Origin: Sporosarcina sp. FSL W8-0480
GTDB taxonomy: Bacteria > Bacillota > Bacilli > Bacillales_A > Planococcaceae
Assembly: GCF_037963765.1 (NCBI RefSeq)
Contig: NZ_CP150166.1
Location: forward strand, 780,001 to 844,000
Reading direction: 5' to 3'
Length of the DNA stretch: 64,000 nt
Positions 62,573 through 64,000 of this stretch are shown in pieces. Each line of letters begins with the position of its first letter. The stretch's first letter is position 1. The notes under the pieces were generated by a model. It was not told the DNA's origin. It ran no database searches and saw only the letters and a program-made list of their open reading frames with translations. A program made the position numbers and the translations under genes.

Positions 62573-63330
62573 TCCAAGTTCGAGAGTTGTCTAAGTTCTA
62601 TGGAAAAAAGGCAGTCGTTGAAAAGGTAAATGTAAATATCCATCGTGGTAAAATTACATCTTTCATCGGCCCGAACGGTGCTGGGAAATCTACCCTTCTT
62701 TCAATGGTCAGCCGTTTAATTGATGCGGATACCGGTGAAGTGCTTGTGGATAACGACCATGTTCAAAAAATGAAATCCAATGAGTTCTCGAAACGCGTTT
62801 CAATTTTAAAACAATCAAATTTCATGAATGTTCGATTAACAATCCGTGAATTGGTTTCATTCGGCAGATTCCCTTATTCAAGAGGGAAGCTCAATGCGGA
62901 GGATATCCGAATCGTCGAACAGGCTATGGATTATATGGGCCTGATGGATATGCAGCATGATTATATGGATGAATTATCAGGTGGTCAACGCCAGCGTGCT
63001 TTTATCGCAATGACAATTGCACAGGATACGGATTATATTCTGCTTGATGAGCCACTCAACAACTTGGATATGAAACATTCCGTTCAAATCATGAAAATCT
63101 TGCGTAGATTGGTTGATGATCTTGGGAAGACTGTAGTTATCGTACTCCATGATATTAACTTTGCATCCGTTTACTCTGATCGGATTGTTGCCTTAAAGAA
63201 TGGCAGGGTTGTCCGTGATGGTCCGACAGAAGAAATCATCAATTCGGATGCGTTGAAGGAAATTTATGATATGGATATACCTATTAAAAAGATGAATAAC
63301 TGTAATATATGCGTCTATTTTAATTCATAA
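62569..63330 (+). CDS. Iron-siderophore ABC transporter ATPase (YclP-like)
   Basis: A 253-aa ATPase: Walker A GPNGAGKST, signature LSGGQRQR, Walker B YILLDEPLNNLD and switch His in VLHDINFASVY. The length and sequence type match FepC/YclP. It drives uptake through the two permeases. ATG 62569 follows AAAGGAGAG by 8 nt; the open frame extends upstream without a site. The C-terminus ends with MNNCNICVYFNS, with two Cys. Confidence 0.92.
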   Translation: MIQVRELSKFYGKKAVVEKVNVNIHRGKITSFIGPNGAGKSTLLSMVSRLIDADTGEVLVDNDHVQKMKSNEFSKRVSILKQSNFMNVRLTIRELVSFGRFPYSRGKLNAEDIRIVEQAMDYMGLMDMQHDYMDELSGGQRQRAFIAMTIAQDTDYILLDEPLNNLDMKHSVQIMKILRRLVDDLGKTVVIVLHDINFASVYSDRIVALKNGRVVRDGPTEEIINSDALKEIYDMDIPIKKMNNCNICVYFNS

Positions 63331-63349
63331 AAAAAAAGGATGGTATTCA

Positions 63350-64000
63350 ATGAAAAAGTTAACAATGACACTTCTGTTTGCTTCCCTCATGATTATTCTT
63401 GCAGCGTGTGGAGCAAAAGATAACGATGAAGCTAAGACATCCGGTTCGGACGCTAACAACGTAAGCGAAACCGTTTCTGTTAAACACGAACTTAGTGACA
63501 AACCTGTGGAAGTTACGAAAAACCCTGAAAAAGTTGTCGTATTCGACTTTGGTACACTTGATACATTGGATGATTTAGGCATAGAGGTTGCGGGATTGCC
63601 AAGGGCGAACGTACCGGGATACCTTTCAAAATATGATGACGACAAATACGTTAACGTCGGAAGCTTAAAAGAGCCTGATTTCGAAGCAATTCATTCTATG
63701 AAACCAGATCTAATCATTATTTCTACGCGCCAAGCAGAACTTTACGAACAATTTGCAGAAATTGCCCCAACAATTTACGTTGGAATTGACTATGCGCATT
63801 ACATGGATTCATTCAAGCATAATGCTGAACTTATCGGTGAAATCTTCGGTAAAGAAGAGGAAGTTCAAAAAGAACTTTCCGACATAGATGATAAAATTGC
63901 GACAATTAAAGAGAAAACATCAGCGATTGATACAAAAGCGCTTATCGTTCTTGCAAGTGAAGGAAAAGTAAGTGCTTATGGTCCAAACTCCCGTTTCGGT
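63350..64000 (+). CDS. Siderophore-binding lipoprotein (YclQ-like), partial
   Basis: The 3' end lies beyond the window; 217 codons are visible. A lipoprotein signal ends in lipobox ILAAC (Cys at about residue 20). Then an acidic Ser/Asn linker and a class III solute-binding fold: VVVFDFGTLDTLDDLGIEV, KPDLIIISTRQAELYEQ and ALIVLASEGKVSAYGPNSRF, all FatB/YclQ-like. It binds ferric siderophore (petrobactin or catecholate type in relatives) and delivers it to the permeases. AAAGGATG precedes the start. Confidence 0.9.
   Translation, partial: MKKLTMTLLFASLMIILAACGAKDNDEAKTSGSDANNVSETVSVKHELSDKPVEVTKNPEKVVVFDFGTLDTLDDLGIEVAGLPRANVPGYLSKYDDDKYVNVGSLKEPDFEAIHSMKPDLIIISTRQAELYEQFAEIAPTIYVGIDYAHYMDSFKHNAELIGEIFGKEEEVQKELSDIDDKIATIKEKTSAIDTKALIVLASEGKVSAYGPNSRFG

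Overview
The window looks like chromosomal DNA from a low-to-mid GC, Gram-positive, Bacillales-type bacterium, most likely a Sporosarcina-like Planococcaceae. The evidence is the strong AGGAGG-type ribosome sites with frequent TTG/GTG starts, SigW- and SigV-type ECF systems, a YuaF/FloT (NfeD-flotillin) pair, a YclNOPQ-type siderophore transporter, a YlbC-like CAP protein, a TxpA/BsrG-type type I toxin and a GuaD-type deaminase. The genus is an inference. About 68 protein genes are supported, plus one frameshifted gene. No rRNA, tRNA, CRISPR array or prophage was seen.

Layout. 0-5.5 kb: a permuted-papain-fold protein, an RlmI-like rRNA methyltransferase, a LysE exporter, then a leftward operon of ABC ATPase, permease, LytTR regulator and DUF3021 protein. 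5.6-7.4 kb: a short-word repeat array split by a complete IS256-family element with an 8-bp target duplication. 7.5-16.7 kb: accessory housekeeping (TmrB-like kinase fold, chemoreceptor, HAD, three Nudix hydrolases, an HTH protein with LAPF repeats, an acetyltransferase, VOC, DinB) and a complete type I toxin-antitoxin locus at 12.43-12.81 kb. 17-22.5 kb: a D-Ala-D-Ala carboxypeptidase, 5-oxoprolinase pxpBCA and a GNAT protein. 22.5-32.3 kb: YebC regulator, an FNR-like regulator with a metal P-type ATPase and its separate HMA protein, purC, Cu/Zn superoxide dismutase, a zinc alcohol dehydrogenase, a CAP protein, RlmA and small membrane proteins. 32.3-41 kb: MMPL exporter, a 0.92-kb repeat array, cold-shock protein, Pit phosphate transporter with its DUF47 partner, SigW-type promoter with nfeD-floT, and a cupin/HD-GYP protein. 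41-64 kb: fumC, HIT, PCYCGC lipoprotein, SigV/RsiV, a Dph6-like ligase, a HELGH protein, a methyltransferase, nitroreductase, glutamate-synthase-like protein, acyl-CoA synthetase, guanine deaminase, PutP, HflX, an ABC exporter, a Met-rich lipoprotein and a Fur-controlled siderophore ABC operon that runs off the right edge.

The most unusual signal is a class of non-coding arrays in at least eight intergenic gaps. Each repeats one 7-11 nt word at a strict 20- or 21-bp period (about two DNA turns), with largely unconserved DNA between words. The word differs between loci (ATCTATCGAAT, GGTCCATTC, TTATGCG at three loci, GAGTTCTC, TGTTGATAA, GCTCAAG) but the spacing does not. One array uses a DnaA-box-like word. 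Most lie just downstream of a gene's stop codon. I do not know a named element that fits, and their function is open.
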